From Heracleum sosnowskyi (lineage: Eukaryota; Streptophyta; Magnoliopsida; Apiales; Apiaceae): 64,000 bases of DNA. The notes under the pieces are model-generated. The model had not been told where the DNA came from, ran no database searches, and worked only from the letters and a program-made list of their open reading frames with translations. The stretch lies in NCBI GenBank assembly GCA_030848705.1, contig CM061238.1, forward strand, positions 55,405,133 to 55,469,132. The letters run 5' to 3'. The position numbers and the translations under genes are program-made. Below, in pieces: positions 35,366 through 47,200 of this stretch (position 1 is the first letter of the stretch; the number at the start of each line of letters is the position of its first letter).

Positions 35366-35660
35366 GGGGTGAAAAATAAAAGACATATCCAAATGAAAGG
35401 ATATCAGTAATACAGAGTTTAGATATAAAAATCAGATTCTATGTTATACATGAGAGTTTAGGCAACCAGTTTTTACTAATTTAGTTTGTGGATTTTATGC
35501 ACTTTGAGATGATCTAAATATTGATTTCGGTAAACTCTGCTATTGCACACACATATTTTCACACCTGTACAGTTTGAGAAAAGAGTTTATTGACAAAGAA
35601 GGACAAATGGTAAACACTGATGTATTGTGTGACATATGCCGAGGTAACTTTGTTTTAATC
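34882..35660 (+). other. Post-pol spacer of A (before B)
   Basis: Non-coding, collinear with 42117-42910 of B. It contains a (TA)n microsatellite at about 35320-35362, where B has an A-rich tract. B is inserted at its end (TSD TAATC 35656-35660 and 48524-48528). Confidence 0.85.
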
Positions 35661-36205
35661 TGTTAGATATAATTGCTAATGTTTGTTTATCAGTGTTTAA
35701 GCAACAGGTAGTGACAAGAGTTTATCAGAAGCCAGTCAGAGTTTAGTTAAACTCTGACAGGGTGAAGAGTTTAATTGAAGCCGGTCAGAGTTTATTTAAA
35801 GTCTGACAAGGTGATAGTTGTATTAGCTGTCGGTGCTGAATTGAAGATTCTAGAAGCAATATATTCTGAAGATGGAAAGAAGCAGAATATATTGATACAG
35901 CTAAGGAAACGGAATAGAAGACTGAAGCAATCCTTAATTGATATGAATTGTATAGCTGATTTATAGGAATATCAATTAGATAAGGATTGTATGTAGCTGT
36001 GTACTATATAAACACAGATAGGTTATCCCTAGAAGGGACGCGATTATTGATATATTATTATTGTAACCTAGAAGCTCTTTGTGATTCATTAACATCATAA
36101 AGAGAGAAGCTGTTAATATAAATACAGTTTATTGATTCATAAACAGTGTTCTTAATTATCGTTATTCTCATACATACTTGATTATATTGTGTATTCGGCC
36201 TAACA
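35661..36205 (+). repeat. 5' LTR of B
   Basis: Runs TGTTAG...CTAACA over 545 bp, TATA at 36005-36012. It contains the GTCAGAGTTTA repeat block. The 63-codon ORF 35775-35966 is present in both B LTRs but has no independent support. Confidence 0.95.
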
Positions 36206-36207
36206 AT

Positions 36208-36219
36208 TGGTATCAGAGC
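36208..36219 (+). other. Primer binding site of B
   Basis: TGGTATCAGAGC, tRNA-iMet complement. Confidence 0.95.
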
Positions 36220-36268
36220 CAAGGCTGTTTAATATATACAGTTTTACGATTCAAACACAGTATTAATC

Positions 36269-38599
36269 ATGTCTGAAGAAAATCAAACTGCTCCTAAGGC
36301 TGAACAGGTTAAGCCCAATTCTGTGAGTCGATATGAAACAATCAGGGTTCCAATTCTCAGGCCAGTAGAGTATCCGATTTGGAAGGTTAAGATGACCATG
36401 TTTCTGGAGGCTACAGATCCAGAATACCTTGACAGAATTAATGATGGTCCTCATATGCCAACTAAATTGTCCCCTGTTGTTGATGGTCAAGCACAAAAGA
36501 CTGTTCCAAAGGAAAAGAAAGATATGACTCCTGAGGATATCTCATCAATTGCAAAGGATGCAAAGGTTAGACATCTTCTCCACAGTGCTTTAGATAATGT
36601 AATGTCTAACAGAGTAATTGGCTGCAAAACTGCCAAAGAGATATGGGATGCTTTAGAAGTCAGATGCCAGGGAACAGGTGCTATTAAGAAGAACAGAAAA
36701 ACAATACTCACACAGGAGTATGAGCACTTTGATTCAAGAACTAATGAAACCTTGACTGAGACTTATGACAGATTTTGCAAACTGTTGAACGATCTGTCTC
36801 TGGTAGATAAGGAATATGAACTTGAAGAGTCCAATCTCAAGTTTCTGTTATCTCTACCTGAAAAGTGGGATTTAAAGGCAACAACAATCAGAGATAATTA
36901 TGATCTTGCTGATACAGATCTTGATGAGATCTATGGATTGTTAAAGACTCATGAACTTGAGATAGAACAAAGAAACAAGAGGTCCAGCAAGAAGACAAAA
37001 TCTGTTGCTCTCAAAGTCGAGGAGAAGCCCATCAAGAAGGAATCATCAAGGAAGAAAGCCAAGGGAAAGGCTTTAGTTATTAAATCTGAGAGTGAGTCAT
37101 CAAACTCTGATGATGACTCAAACTCTGATGAAGCTTCTGACTCTGAGGATGATGAAGAGGAGTTGATGCAAATGGCTGCATTGATGGTGAAGACCTTTAA
37201 GAAGATGGGATTCAAGAACTTCAAGAAAGGAAAGAGATTCTCAAGGAAAGATTCAAACTCTGAAAGGAGAAGTTTCAGAAAGTCTGATGGAAAGGAGACC
37301 AAGTCTGGCAAGAAGGATAAGTCTCAAATCCAGTGCTACAAGTGTAAGGAGATGGGTCATTATGCTCCAGAGTGCAAGAAAGGCAAATCTGAGAAAGCAC
37401 TCATCTCTAAAGGCAGAGACTGGGCAGATACTTCAGACTCTGATGATGGAGAAAACTATGCTCTTATGGCAACTGTCAGAGATGAGACTGAATCTTCTGA
37501 AAATAAGGTACCCCTAACTACTTATGCTTATGATACTGATAATATATCTGAGTTAAGAGTATATCTGAAAAGTGTTCATGTTAGTTATAGGGATCAGACT
37601 TTAGAGAATGAGAGGATTAAATCTGAGAATCTTAGTCTTAAAGAAAGAAACAAGTTTCTTGAAAGAGAACTTGAGAATATGAAGCAGATTCAAAAAGAAA
37701 GAGATGATGCTGTTTATATTGAACAGGAAGTGCTTAAGTTAAATAAGCAGCTAGAATCTGAACTTGAAAAAGAAAGAAAAATAATTATGACTTGGACAAA
37801 CTCTGGAAGAGACACTCATCAAGTGTTTCAAACAGATTCTGTAGGTTTAGGCTATTGTGAAAACGATGAACTTAGGTTTAAAGACAAAGTTAAGGTTAAA
37901 CCACAACTTAAACCTGTGATATTTGTTCCAGAATCCACCAAGCTAAAATCTGTAGTTGTGAAAGAAGCTGTTATGGAGCCAGTTGAAGCTTGTGTTGAAC
38001 AAGTAGATATTGAATCTAAAACAGAGAAGCTTGTTGAGCTAGAAGCTGTTAAAGAACCAATTAGAATCTGTGAGAAGCAGGTTAATGTTGGTTTAATGAC
38101 AGGAAAACAGTTTAAACATAAGCTCAAAGAGGTTAAGTCTGCCATGAAACCTAAAGGGTCCAAGAGAAATAGGAATGGAAAAGTAGGCATAAATAATAGA
38201 AATAATCATATGCCTAATGCTAATGCCTCAAGAAAAACATGTTATAATTGTGGTAGTTCTAATCATCTTGCTAGATTTTGCACTAAGAACAAACATATTA
38301 ATTCTTTACCTTCTACTTCAGAAGTAAAGAATGATTATGTTAGAGTAAGACCACAGACTTTATGCAAACATTGTGGGAGCACTTGGCATTCTATTTACAC
38401 ATGTAAGAGTTATCATGCAATTTATCATAACTATTATGAGCTAAAACCCAACTTGAAATGGGTTAGAGCAAACTCTGCTAGTGTAAAATCTGACAATATT
38501 AGTTTAAACTCTGATAATACAGATTCCGCTGCAAAAACTAACACTGTTAAGAAAGACAAAGGATCCAAGCAAGTCTGGATCCTCAAAACTAACACTTAG
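36269..38599 (+). CDS. Gag of element B
   Basis: 776 codons from ATG at 36269. Same architecture as in A: N-terminal copia gag domain, Lys- and Ser/Asp-rich segment (about residues 245-300), zinc knuckle CYKCKEMGHYAPEC (about 356), charged helical stretch (LENERIKSENLSLKERNKF), then CYNCGSSNHLARFC (about 658) and CKHCGSTWHSIYTC (about 698). A third CCHC-like unit is unusual, since most copia Gags have one. It ends at TAG 38597-38599 next to the conserved TTGCAG junction. The predicted role is particle assembly and RNA packaging in the cytoplasm. Confidence 0.95.
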   Translation: MSEENQTAPKAEQVKPNSVSRYETIRVPILRPVEYPIWKVKMTMFLEATDPEYLDRINDGPHMPTKLSPVVDGQAQKTVPKEKKDMTPEDISSIAKDAKVRHLLHSALDNVMSNRVIGCKTAKEIWDALEVRCQGTGAIKKNRKTILTQEYEHFDSRTNETLTETYDRFCKLLNDLSLVDKEYELEESNLKFLLSLPEKWDLKATTIRDNYDLADTDLDEIYGLLKTHELEIEQRNKRSSKKTKSVALKVEEKPIKKESSRKKAKGKALVIKSESESSNSDDDSNSDEASDSEDDEEELMQMAALMVKTFKKMGFKNFKKGKRFSRKDSNSERRSFRKSDGKETKSGKKDKSQIQCYKCKEMGHYAPECKKGKSEKALISKGRDWADTSDSDDGENYALMATVRDETESSENKVPLTTYAYDTDNISELRVYLKSVHVSYRDQTLENERIKSENLSLKERNKFLERELENMKQIQKERDDAVYIEQEVLKLNKQLESELEKERKIIMTWTNSGRDTHQVFQTDSVGLGYCENDELRFKDKVKVKPQLKPVIFVPESTKLKSVVVKEAVMEPVEACVEQVDIESKTEKLVELEAVKEPIRICEKQVNVGLMTGKQFKHKLKEVKSAMKPKGSKRNRNGKVGINNRNNHMPNANASRKTCYNCGSSNHLARFCTKNKHINSLPSTSEVKNDYVRVRPQTLCKHCGSTWHSIYTCKSYHAIYHNYYELKPNLKWVRANSASVKSDNISLNSDNTDSAAKTNTVKKDKGSKQVWILKTNT

Positions 38600-38618
38600 T
38601 GTTTGTTTGTGATTGCAG
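38600..38618 (+). promoter_or_regulatory. Splice-acceptor-like gag-pol junction of B
   Basis: CTAAC (from 38590), TGTTTGTTTGTGA, then TTGCAG and GG. Same layout as in A; C has TTTTGTGAATGCAGGG at the same place. Confidence 0.5.
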
Positions 38619-41600
38619 GGTATAATAGAGAGCACACTTATCTTAGACAGTGGATGCTCAGGACATATGACTGGAAATAAAGCCCTGCTATCAGACTTTG
38701 AGGAGAAGGCTGGCCCAAAAGTTTCCTATGGAGATGGCAACATAGGACACACTCTGGGATATGGCAATATTAATCTTGGAAGTGTCATCATCACAAAAGT
38801 AGCTCTAGTCTCAGGACTCAAGCATAATCTGTTATCTGTGAGTCAAATCTGTGACAGAGGAAACCATGTAGATTTTCATAGTGAATACTGTGAAGTTATC
38901 AGTAAATCTACTGGGAAAGTTGTTCTAGTTGGACACAGGCGCAACAATATTTATGAAGCAAGTTTGGTAACAAACTCTGATGGAAAAACAGTGTGTCTGA
39001 CTGCAAGAATGTCAAATGAAGAGAGTTGGAATTGGCACAAGAAGCTCTCTCATCTCAATTTGAACAACATAAATGAGCTTATTAGAAAGGATCTTGTAAG
39101 AGGACTTCCAAAATCAATACTCAATCTAGATGGTCTATGTGATTCTTGTCAAAAGGCCAAGCAAAGGAAGTCATCTTTCAAGAGCAAATCTGAATCTTCA
39201 GTAGTGGAACCTTATCATCTTCTACATGTTGATCTCTTTGGACCAGTGAATGTGATGTCCATGGGCAGAAAGAAATATGCTCTAGTAATTGTTGATGAAT
39301 ATACTAGATATACATGGGTGTATTTCTTGTCAAAGAAGGATGAAACTGCTCAAACGTTGATGGATCATGTAAATCTACTGGACAAAGGATCACAGCACAA
39401 AGTCAAAATTATAAGGAGTGATAATGGAACTGAATTCAGAAACTCAATCATGGAAGCTTTCTGCAAGGAAAGAGGAGTCAAACAAGAATTTTCTGCACCT
39501 GGAACTCCACAGCAAAATGGTGTAGTTGAAAGAAAGAACAAAACTTTAATTGAAGCTGCCAGAACTATGCTTGATGAAGCAAAATTGCCAACTTATTTCT
39601 GGGCAGAAGCTGTTCAAACTGCTTGTTTTACTCAAAATGCAACTCTGATCAACAAGCATGGAAAAACACCATATGAGATGGTGAAAAACAAGAAGCCAAA
39701 TTTGAAATATTTTCACATATTTGGATGCAAATGCTTTGTGTTGAAGACTCATCCTGAACAGTTGACCAAGTTCGAGTTAAAAGCTGATGAAGGAATCTTT
39801 GTTGGCTATCCATTGTCAACAAAAGCATTCAGAGTTTACAATCTGAGAACAAAGGTGATCATGGAATCCATACATGTGTCGTTTGATGACAAGAAAATAA
39901 TTGGACTTGAAGACAAGGATGGATATGATCAACTACGTTTTGAAAATGAAGATCTATTCTCTGATGATATAAACTCTGATGAAGCAGGGTTGACAAACTC
40001 TGACGAAGCATACTCTGAACCTCTACTGGTAAATACTGGAGAAACTGGAAATTCTCAAATTGAACAAAATAGAGAACCAGTTGAGGGGGAGTGTGAAGAA
40101 GCTCAACAAGACACAGCAAGTGAGTCAGTTGAGGAAACTGATTCAAACTCTGACAGCTCAAACACTGAGCCATCCAACTCAGGGGGAGCCTCAGATACTG
40201 CAGAAAGTCAACATATGAATCAGGAGAGCATGGATCAAGGGGGAGGATTCAATAATGATGCAAGAAACCACTTACCAACAGCCAGAAAGTGGACACAGGC
40301 ACACACACCTGATCTCATAATTGGAGATCCTGATGCTAGTGTGAGAACTAGAAGTGCAACAAACAATGAGTGTCTGTATCATGCTTTCTTGTCTCAAACA
40401 GAACCAAAGAAAGTGGAGGAAGCTCTTCAAGATGCTAATTGGATTACAGCAATGCAAGAAGAGTTAAATGAATTTGAAAGAAATGAAGTCTGGACACTTG
40501 TACCTAGACCAAAGAATAGATCAATTGTAGGTACAAAGTGGGTTTTCAGAAACAAGACTGACAGTGAAGGTGTGATTACAAGAAACAAGGCTAGACTTGT
40601 GGCTAAAGGTTATTCACAACAGGAAGGAATTGACTATGATGAAACCTTTGCTCCAGTTGCAAGATTGGAGGCCATAAGAATTTTTCTGGCCTATGCTGCA
40701 CACAAGAAGTTTAAAGTTTTTCAGATGGATGTAAAAAGTGCTTTTCTCAATGGGAAGCTTGAAGAAGAAGTGTTTGTTGAACAACCACCAGGATTTGTAG
40801 ATTCCAAGCATCCAGATTATGTCTACAGGCTTGACAAGGCATTATATGGACTAAAGCAAGCACCAAGAGCATGGTATGAAACTCTTGCTCAATTTCTTTT
40901 AGAAAGTGGGTTCACAAGAGGTACAATTGATAAAACCCTATTTTATTTCAATTCTGGTGATGATTTGCTTTTAGTTCAAATTTATGTAGATGATATTATT
41001 TTTGGATCTACTAATGACAAACTTTGTAAGAAGTTTGCAAAGCTTATGCAATCCAGGTATCAAATGAGCATGATGGGAGAGCTTAGTTATTTTCTAGGCT
41101 TACAGGTCAAGCAAACAGATGATGGGATTTTTATCAATCAAGCAAAGTATACCAGAAATCTTCTAAAGAAATTTGGTATGCTTGATAGTTCATCTGCTAC
41201 AACTCCCATGGCTACAGCAACGAAGCTTGACAAAGACACAGGAGCCTCAGTAGATATGACTAACTACAGAGGAATGATAGGGTCTCTACTGTATCTTACT
41301 GCAAGTAGACCTGATATCATGTATGCAACATGTCTTTGTGCAAGATTTCAAGCAGATCCCAGAGAGCCTCATCTAACAGCTGTGAAAAGGATCTTCAAAT
41401 ATCTCAAAGGAACCATAACCCTGGGTTTGTGGTATCCTAGAGAATCAGAGTTTAAGTTAATTGGTTACTCTGATGCAGATTTTGCAGGCTGTAAGATAGA
41501 CAGAAAAAGTACAAGTGGAAGCTGTCAATTTTTAGGTGACAGATTAGTTTCTTGGTACAGCAAGAAACAGAAGTCAATCTCCACATCCACTGCTGAAGCA

Positions 41601-41927
41601 GAGTATATAGCAGCTGGTAGCTGTTGTGCACAGATTTTATGGATGAAGAATCAACTGCTGGATTATGGGTTAAGGTACTCTAAAATACCTATTTTCTGTG
41701 ATAACCAAAGTGCTATTGCTATGACAGGTAATCCAGTACAGCACTCCATGACCAAGCACATCAGCATAAGATATCATTTTATCAGAGAACATGTGGAAGA
41801 AGGGAACATTGAGCTTCATTTTGTGTCTACAGACCAACAACTTGCAGATATCTTCACCAAACCTTTGAGTGAAGCTACGTTTACAAGATTGGTAAATGAA
41901 CTTGGAATGATCTCTGGTTCTGACTAG
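38613..41927 (+). CDS. Pol polyprotein of element B
   Basis: About 1,104 codons, opening after TGA 38610-38612 with TTG, so the start is not a normal ATG. The order is protease (SGCSGHMTG near residue 13), GAG-pre-integrase (WHKKLSHLN about 141), integrase with HVDLFGPV (about 205), RSDNGTEF (about 268) and the Glu-containing NGVVERKNKT, a long acidic hinge with NSD-type repeats (about 455-545), RT with VDDIIFGS (about 792), and RNase H with TAEAEYIAAG (about 993) and QHSMTKHI. The order PR-INT-RT-RH is diagnostic of Ty1/copia. It ends at TAG 41925-41927 with no internal stop. The frame differs from gag by +1, so expression needs frameshifting, reinitiation or splicing. Confidence 0.95.
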   Translation: MQGIIESTLILDSGCSGHMTGNKALLSDFEEKAGPKVSYGDGNIGHTLGYGNINLGSVIITKVALVSGLKHNLLSVSQICDRGNHVDFHSEYCEVISKSTGKVVLVGHRRNNIYEASLVTNSDGKTVCLTARMSNEESWNWHKKLSHLNLNNINELIRKDLVRGLPKSILNLDGLCDSCQKAKQRKSSFKSKSESSVVEPYHLLHVDLFGPVNVMSMGRKKYALVIVDEYTRYTWVYFLSKKDETAQTLMDHVNLLDKGSQHKVKIIRSDNGTEFRNSIMEAFCKERGVKQEFSAPGTPQQNGVVERKNKTLIEAARTMLDEAKLPTYFWAEAVQTACFTQNATLINKHGKTPYEMVKNKKPNLKYFHIFGCKCFVLKTHPEQLTKFELKADEGIFVGYPLSTKAFRVYNLRTKVIMESIHVSFDDKKIIGLEDKDGYDQLRFENEDLFSDDINSDEAGLTNSDEAYSEPLLVNTGETGNSQIEQNREPVEGECEEAQQDTASESVEETDSNSDSSNTEPSNSGGASDTAESQHMNQESMDQGGGFNNDARNHLPTARKWTQAHTPDLIIGDPDASVRTRSATNNECLYHAFLSQTEPKKVEEALQDANWITAMQEELNEFERNEVWTLVPRPKNRSIVGTKWVFRNKTDSEGVITRNKARLVAKGYSQQEGIDYDETFAPVARLEAIRIFLAYAAHKKFKVFQMDVKSAFLNGKLEEEVFVEQPPGFVDSKHPDYVYRLDKALYGLKQAPRAWYETLAQFLLESGFTRGTIDKTLFYFNSGDDLLLVQIYVDDIIFGSTNDKLCKKFAKLMQSRYQMSMMGELSYFLGLQVKQTDDGIFINQAKYTRNLLKKFGMLDSSSATTPMATATKLDKDTGASVDMTNYRGMIGSLLYLTASRPDIMYATCLCARFQADPREPHLTAVKRIFKYLKGTITLGLWYPRESEFKLIGYSDADFAGCKIDRKSTSGSCQFLGDRLVSWYSKKQKSISTSTAEAEYIAAGSCCAQILWMKNQLLDYGLRYSKIPIFCDNQSAIAMTGNPVQHSMTKHISIRYHFIREHVEEGNIELHFVSTDQQLADIFTKPLSEATFTRLVNELGMISGSD

Positions 41928-43347
41928 AGATACGGGTTAGACTCAAAATCTATCCATGTTTGATTGTTTAATGCTCATGATTCCTTGCATATATTAACTG
42001 TTATGAGTACCAGTGTCATAAACTCTGTCGGTTAAACTCTGATGCTAAACTCTGTGAGTCATAAAAAGTTGGTCATACTCTGAATGTTACAGTTTAAATG
42101 CTATACTCTGATTGTAATTTTGTCTGGAACATATGGACCAATGAAGAAATTTGTATGAAGCATAATTCTCAGTAAGTAATTGTGAATCCTTAAGAGTTGA
42201 TAGATTCTGATCTCAAATATGTGCAGTAAGCTAACACAACATGATACTGTCTCTATATTTATAGCATCTCTTAGTTTATTGCTCCTATATACTGAGTCTG
42301 TATTAGCTGTTTGCATCTTCTCTCATAAGTTAATTATAATTACTGATGAAAAGTCTAAACTCTAATTATTCATTGCAATTAATTCACCCTCCAATCAAAA
42401 GATGCCAAACAGAGCACAAATTCCTTTGAGATCATGTTGTGCCTAGGAAGATCCAGGAACTTATTGTATGAAATAAGGGCTAAAATCTTTGATTTTTGGT
42501 GACTAGTGCCAAACACTGATTACTGGAAAAATAAAAAAAAATAAAAAAATAAAAAATAAAAAAAAATAAAAAAAATAAAAAAAATAAAATAAAATATATA
42601 TATATAATAAAGGGGGTGAAAAATAAAAGACATATCCAAATGAAAGGATATCAGTAATACAGAGTTTAGATAGAAAAATCAGTGTCTATGTTATACATGA
42701 GAGTTTAGGCAACCAGTTTTTACTACTTTAGTTTGTGGATTTTATGCACTTTGAGATGATCTAAATACTGATTTCGGTAAACTCTGCTACTACACACACA
42801 TATTTTCACAACTGTACAGATTGAGAAAAGAGTTTATTAACAAAGAAGGACAAATGGTAAACACTGATGTATTGTGTGAAATACGCCGAGGTTACTTTGT
42901 TTTAATCTCTAATGGTTAAAATAATCTCTTTGTTTCAGACATTTTATAATTTTGAGATTAGCCATTTGTTTTTCGGAAAAAGTATGATTGAACGGAGAAA
43001 AGAAAGAGTGTGTTTGATAAGTCCTGATAGTGATTCGTAATGCTGCTGAGTATGTTAGTTTATTGTTTAAAGTGATATCATTTCTTTCACTTTACAATTA
43101 CTATGCAAAATTGATAATACTGATATGTAAAGAAACAAATTTTTTTTTCATTAATTGATTCAAATTTACATTCAGACCATTTCATACTCATGTTTAGCTA
43201 AACTTTCTGGTACATACTAATCACTATGGTTACAAAAGAGAAGATCTATTTAACCAGGACAAGTATTTGAATGCTACAACTGAAGCAGAAGAGCTAGAGC
43301 CAGAAGTTATTGTGCTCTATTACTTCTGATGATCGCTACCCAGTTGT
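41928..43347 (+). other. Pol-to-ORF3 spacer of B
   Basis: Non-coding on the plus strand. It has AAACTCTG words clustered at 42018-42060, an A-rich low-complexity tract at 42530-42603, and an acceptor-like TTTGTTTCAG ending at 42938 that is conserved in A at 48559. The part from about 43000 onward has no clear counterpart in A. Confidence 0.7.
42920..42938 (+). promoter_or_regulatory. Acceptor-like site upstream of ORF3 of B
   Basis: AATAATCTCTTTGTTTCAG followed by ACATTTTATAATTTTGAG. Conserved in A (48541-48559). It could be used to splice ORF3 mRNA, but an ATG-containing spacer follows before ORF3. Confidence 0.35.
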
Positions 43348-43743
43348 TCAACTGATCATTATACCATCTGGGATTGCTTGACAACATCCTGAAGATGAAT
43401 CATCATCATCATCATCTTCCTGGATTCTCTTTCTGCTTTGCAGCTTGCAGGATTCCAAGAAGATTGTCTCCTCAGTACCCATCAGGAAGCTCTGCTGGAA
43501 GAGCATCATACAAATCTCCATAGTATGATCGTCTGCCAGGATGGGCACATCATATGGACCGGGACGGATGATGTGCACATAAGGATTAGAGATCGGTCCT
43601 TCCGCTATTTCATCATCTGCTATAAGACCTTCATCATTCAGAAAAGACAGAACAAGAAACTCATCGATGATATAGTTTGCTTGTTGATGCCAGTTCATGT
43701 TCACGAATGATTCTACATCCATGAATTCAAAGGTTCCTGCCAT
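43348..43743 (-). CDS. Antisense ORF, 131 codons, in B
   Basis: A reading frame on the strand opposite to gag, pol and ORF3. It starts at ATG (complement 43741-43743) with MAGTFEFMDVESFVNMNWHQ and ends at 43348. It is acidic, with an Asp run (DDDDDDSSSG) encoded by an (ATC)n repeat at about 43395-43415. No signal peptide, membrane segment or domain that I recognise is present. It diverges from ORF3 across 475 bp that contain a G-box-like CACGTG. The matching segment is absent from A. It may be an element accessory gene, a captured host fragment or a chance frame. Plant Ogre/Tat gypsy elements are known to carry antisense ORFs; I know of none described for this position in a Sirevirus. Confidence 0.5.
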   Translation of the reverse strand: MAGTFEFMDVESFVNMNWHQQANYIIDEFLVLSFLNDEGLIADDEIAEGPISNPYVHIIRPGPYDVPILADDHTMEICMMLFQQSFLMGTEETIFLESCKLQSRKRIQEDDDDDDSSSGCCQAIPDGIMIS

Positions 43744-44004
43744 TTGGTGTATGGTAATTTTAAGATATGAAGCCTGTTGTTAAAATGCTTCGGTTTTTAA
43801 AGCATTCAACAAGGTAACTGAAAGGTTTTTCCTTGAATCGAAGCGCTTGGGATAATAAGGTGCGGAGTTTCAAGACAGTCATTATTATTCTGACTGTTGA
43901 GCTCCTTTGTACTTTATTATTAAAATTGATAATTTTATTATTATTAATTTTTTTTAAGCGGATATTTTGAGTGTTATATGTGATGCCAGGTGTCTCCACG
44001 TCTG

Positions 44005-44100
44005 CACGTGTATTGGAAGTTGTTAGACACAGTTGTCTGCGTATGCACGTTTGACATCTGTCCCACTAACATACTTTTAATCGTTACAGTTCTTATTTAA
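44005..44100 (+). promoter_or_regulatory. Promoter-like block before ORF3 of B
   Basis: CACGTG at 44005-44010, then a TATA-like TATTTAA at 44094-44100, then a CA-rich leader (CACACACAAACACTCAAACA near 44160) up to the ATG at 44219. A has the corresponding arrangement with GACACGTGTC at 48757-48766 and TTTAAATA at 48844. The block looks like a plant core promoter and 5' UTR, but activity is not shown by sequence. Confidence 0.5.
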
Positions 44101-44218
44101 TACACTACATACACACGATTCAATCTTTTACGCACCTCATCTTTTCATAAGCTTTTACTCACACACAAACACTCAAACACTTTCAAAGCCCAGTTCTTCT
44201 TGTTTTCAAATCTTACAA

Positions 44219-47200
44219 ATGGCAACTACAGCGTTTATTGCTTCTGAATTAGAATTTGTTCCCAACAATTATTCTGCTCCTGTAGCAAATGAGAACGCAC
44301 CGGAGGCGTTTCATTTGATTCAGAGGTTCTTGTTACACTCTGATATCGGTACTGCTCTAACTGCACCATCGAAGCTGTCTGCGACTCAAATTCGAACTTT
44401 TTGGCAGACAGGTACTTATGATAATGGAGGAGAGTCTGGTTCGCCATCTATAATTTTTGAGTTTCAAGGAGATGAATTTGTTGTTACTCCTACTACTGTT
44501 CGTGATGCTTTGGGTCTTGAAGATTTCAATGCATTCACAATCTCTGTTGGAGACTCTGAGCTAGTCAGAATGATGAACGAGATAGGCTACACTGGACCTT
44601 TGACAAAGATAGGTCAACTCAAAAGGCCATTTTTGCGCAAGGAGTGGAGCTTCTTTTTCGATTGCATTACTCGGGCTTTTGGAAAGAAGTGCACCAATTG
44701 GGATGCGATTCCCACGGATAGTCTACAGATCGGGTATTCTCTTCTCTATGGCAGTCAATTTGATGTTGCTAGATTAGTTTTAACTAATATTGGTGAGAAA
44801 ATGCTAGAGAATAGAAATGTTGTTTATTTCTCTAGGTTTTGTCAATTGATATTCAATTTTTGCTGCCCAAATGTTGAGATAGTAGAGGATGATGTTATAC
44901 TTTCGTTTAAACTGCACAAACGTATATTTTCTGACCTTATCAACAAGGACAACAAGAAAGGAGAAGTTGGTCCTTTAATGTTGCCTGCATCAGTGCAACA
45001 ATTTCTTGACAACTTACAACAACAACAAGTCTCAACTGCTGAAGCTGGACCTTCTGTGTCTCAACCACAGAGGTCAAAGAGATCCAAAGTTCGAGCAGTT
45101 AAGTCTGGTTTGCAACAAACTGAAGCTGAGGTATCAAATGTTGATGCTGTGCCTCAGAGAAAAAGAATGAAGAAAAGGCGAGCCCAAAGGGCAAAGTCTG
45201 TTGCTGCTGATTCTATTGTAGACTCAGAAACTGAAGCTGATGAAGAGACTCTTCATCAGAGAAAGAGAAGACTAGTTGCTGATCAACTTTTTGGTGATAT
45301 CATTGCCAATATGGACAAAGAACCTGAGGACACTGAAGCTCCTACATCAGAGAATGAGGAGATTGTGATTACAACTGTTCCTTCAAGTACTCCTGCAATT
45401 GTTGTTGAGGAGGATATTCTAACTGCTGAGGATGCTGCAAATCCTGAAACTATTATGATGGATTTTGAAACAGAAGCTCCTACATCAAAAGCTGATGATG
45501 TAGTTGAGGAAGCTGCTGCATATTCTGACAGCAGGATTGTGGATCATGAAGATACTGTACTGGAAGCTGATCAAGCTACTACTGAATTAGTAGAACCTAT
45601 TGCTTCTCACACAGAAATCATTTCTCTTGATTTTGAGAAAGGTGAGGAAGTTGATCAGATTAGAGTTGATCCAGTTCCAGAAGCTGTTGCTGTACATGCT
45701 GATGCAACAGATAATGATCATGAGGATATTGTTTTCCTTGAAACTTTGCAACAATCAGTTGTTGAGATTGTTCAGAGAGAAGCAGAGGTTACTGCTCCAG
45801 CAAACTCTGATGTTCCTCAAACTGTAGCAGATCAAGTACCTGATGCCACTGCACAGTTAATTGATGAAATCACTGCTGAAAATGTGCTTGAAGATATTCA
45901 CAGAGAGGATGACAATGCTGAAGCTAGTCCTGCTCATTCAAACTCTGATATTCAAGTGGAAGTTTCTGATCTTCAAGCAAATTCTACTGAAGAGAGGGAA
46001 GTTCAAAGGGCTGCTTCTGAGCATTTTCAGAATATGTACTACAATACATGGACTAATGCAGATTGTGTCTTTCCAGCACAACGGGCTGCAGATTTTCTAT
46101 CTGATTCTGTTAAGAAGATTACAAATCCTGATGTCCTTACGAGCTTACAGGCAACTGTTATTCAAGTCAAATCTCTCAATAATAGATTTGATGAGAATCA
46201 ACAAATGCTTACAAAACTGAGGAATGAAGTAAGTCTGAGGGATCTTACTTTAAAGGCTGACAGAACTTCTTACTATGCTATGTTCAAGCAGCAAGCCAGG
46301 GATTCTGAAGAAATCAAGACGAGGCTTGGGACAGTTGAGGACAACCAGAATGCTATGTCTGCTCAACTGACTTCCATTTCTACTGCGCTTGAATTGCTGA
46401 CATCAGTACTACTTTCTGATGATGTCAAAAAGGGGGAGAGTATACCTAAAGACAAATGCAAAGATACTCAAACTCTGAGACGGAAGGATGATTCTACTGA
46501 TGGGGGAAGCAGAGGAAATGAAAGAAGGATTTCTGCTCAAAGGCAAAGACGTGTAATAAACTCTGGTGGTCAATCTACTTCAAACCTCAACAAAAGTTTA
46601 GTTGTTTCAGCTAACCCATCTACTGATGAAGAGATTGCTGCTAGGATCTTTATTAAAGAGCATGGAAAGGAAGTTACTATTGAAGATATCCAGGCTGAAG
46701 AAGAGATGCTTGCTGAGGAACACAAGAAAAATCTTGAAGCTGGAATCTACAAGAAACAGGAAATCAAGGCTCCTAGAAAGAAAGAAGTTGGTATTTTTAT
46801 CAAAGAGAATACACAACAGAGTATACAATATACAAGGAGACCTGTGATTAGAAACTCTGATAAGGGTAAAGGCAAAATGATTGAAGAGCCTACCCTGAAG
46901 AAGAAAGATAATTCAACCTCTGACATTGCTCAAGTTGAAACAAGATTAGCAAAATCAACCTCTGACGCTGCTCAAGTTGATGATACTATTGAAGTTAAGC
47001 CAGCCTCTGACAAGGCTCAAGCTGTGCAAACTCAGCTAGCTCCTCAACTCAAAGGTTTCTTAAGACCTGTACTCTCTAAAACTCTGACACTTCAACCTGT
47101 GGATTTTTCTCAAACCAGGACTGTACTTGGAAAAGAATCTTATGATAAGTCTGGTTTAGGTTCACATAGGGAAAAGAGAATAAATAACAGATCTCAAGAC

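Noticed and set aside
35775..35966. 63-codon ORF in LTRs of B (also 48093-48284)
   Set aside because: It lies in the U3 region, is present only because the LTRs are identical, and A has a stop in the matching stretch.
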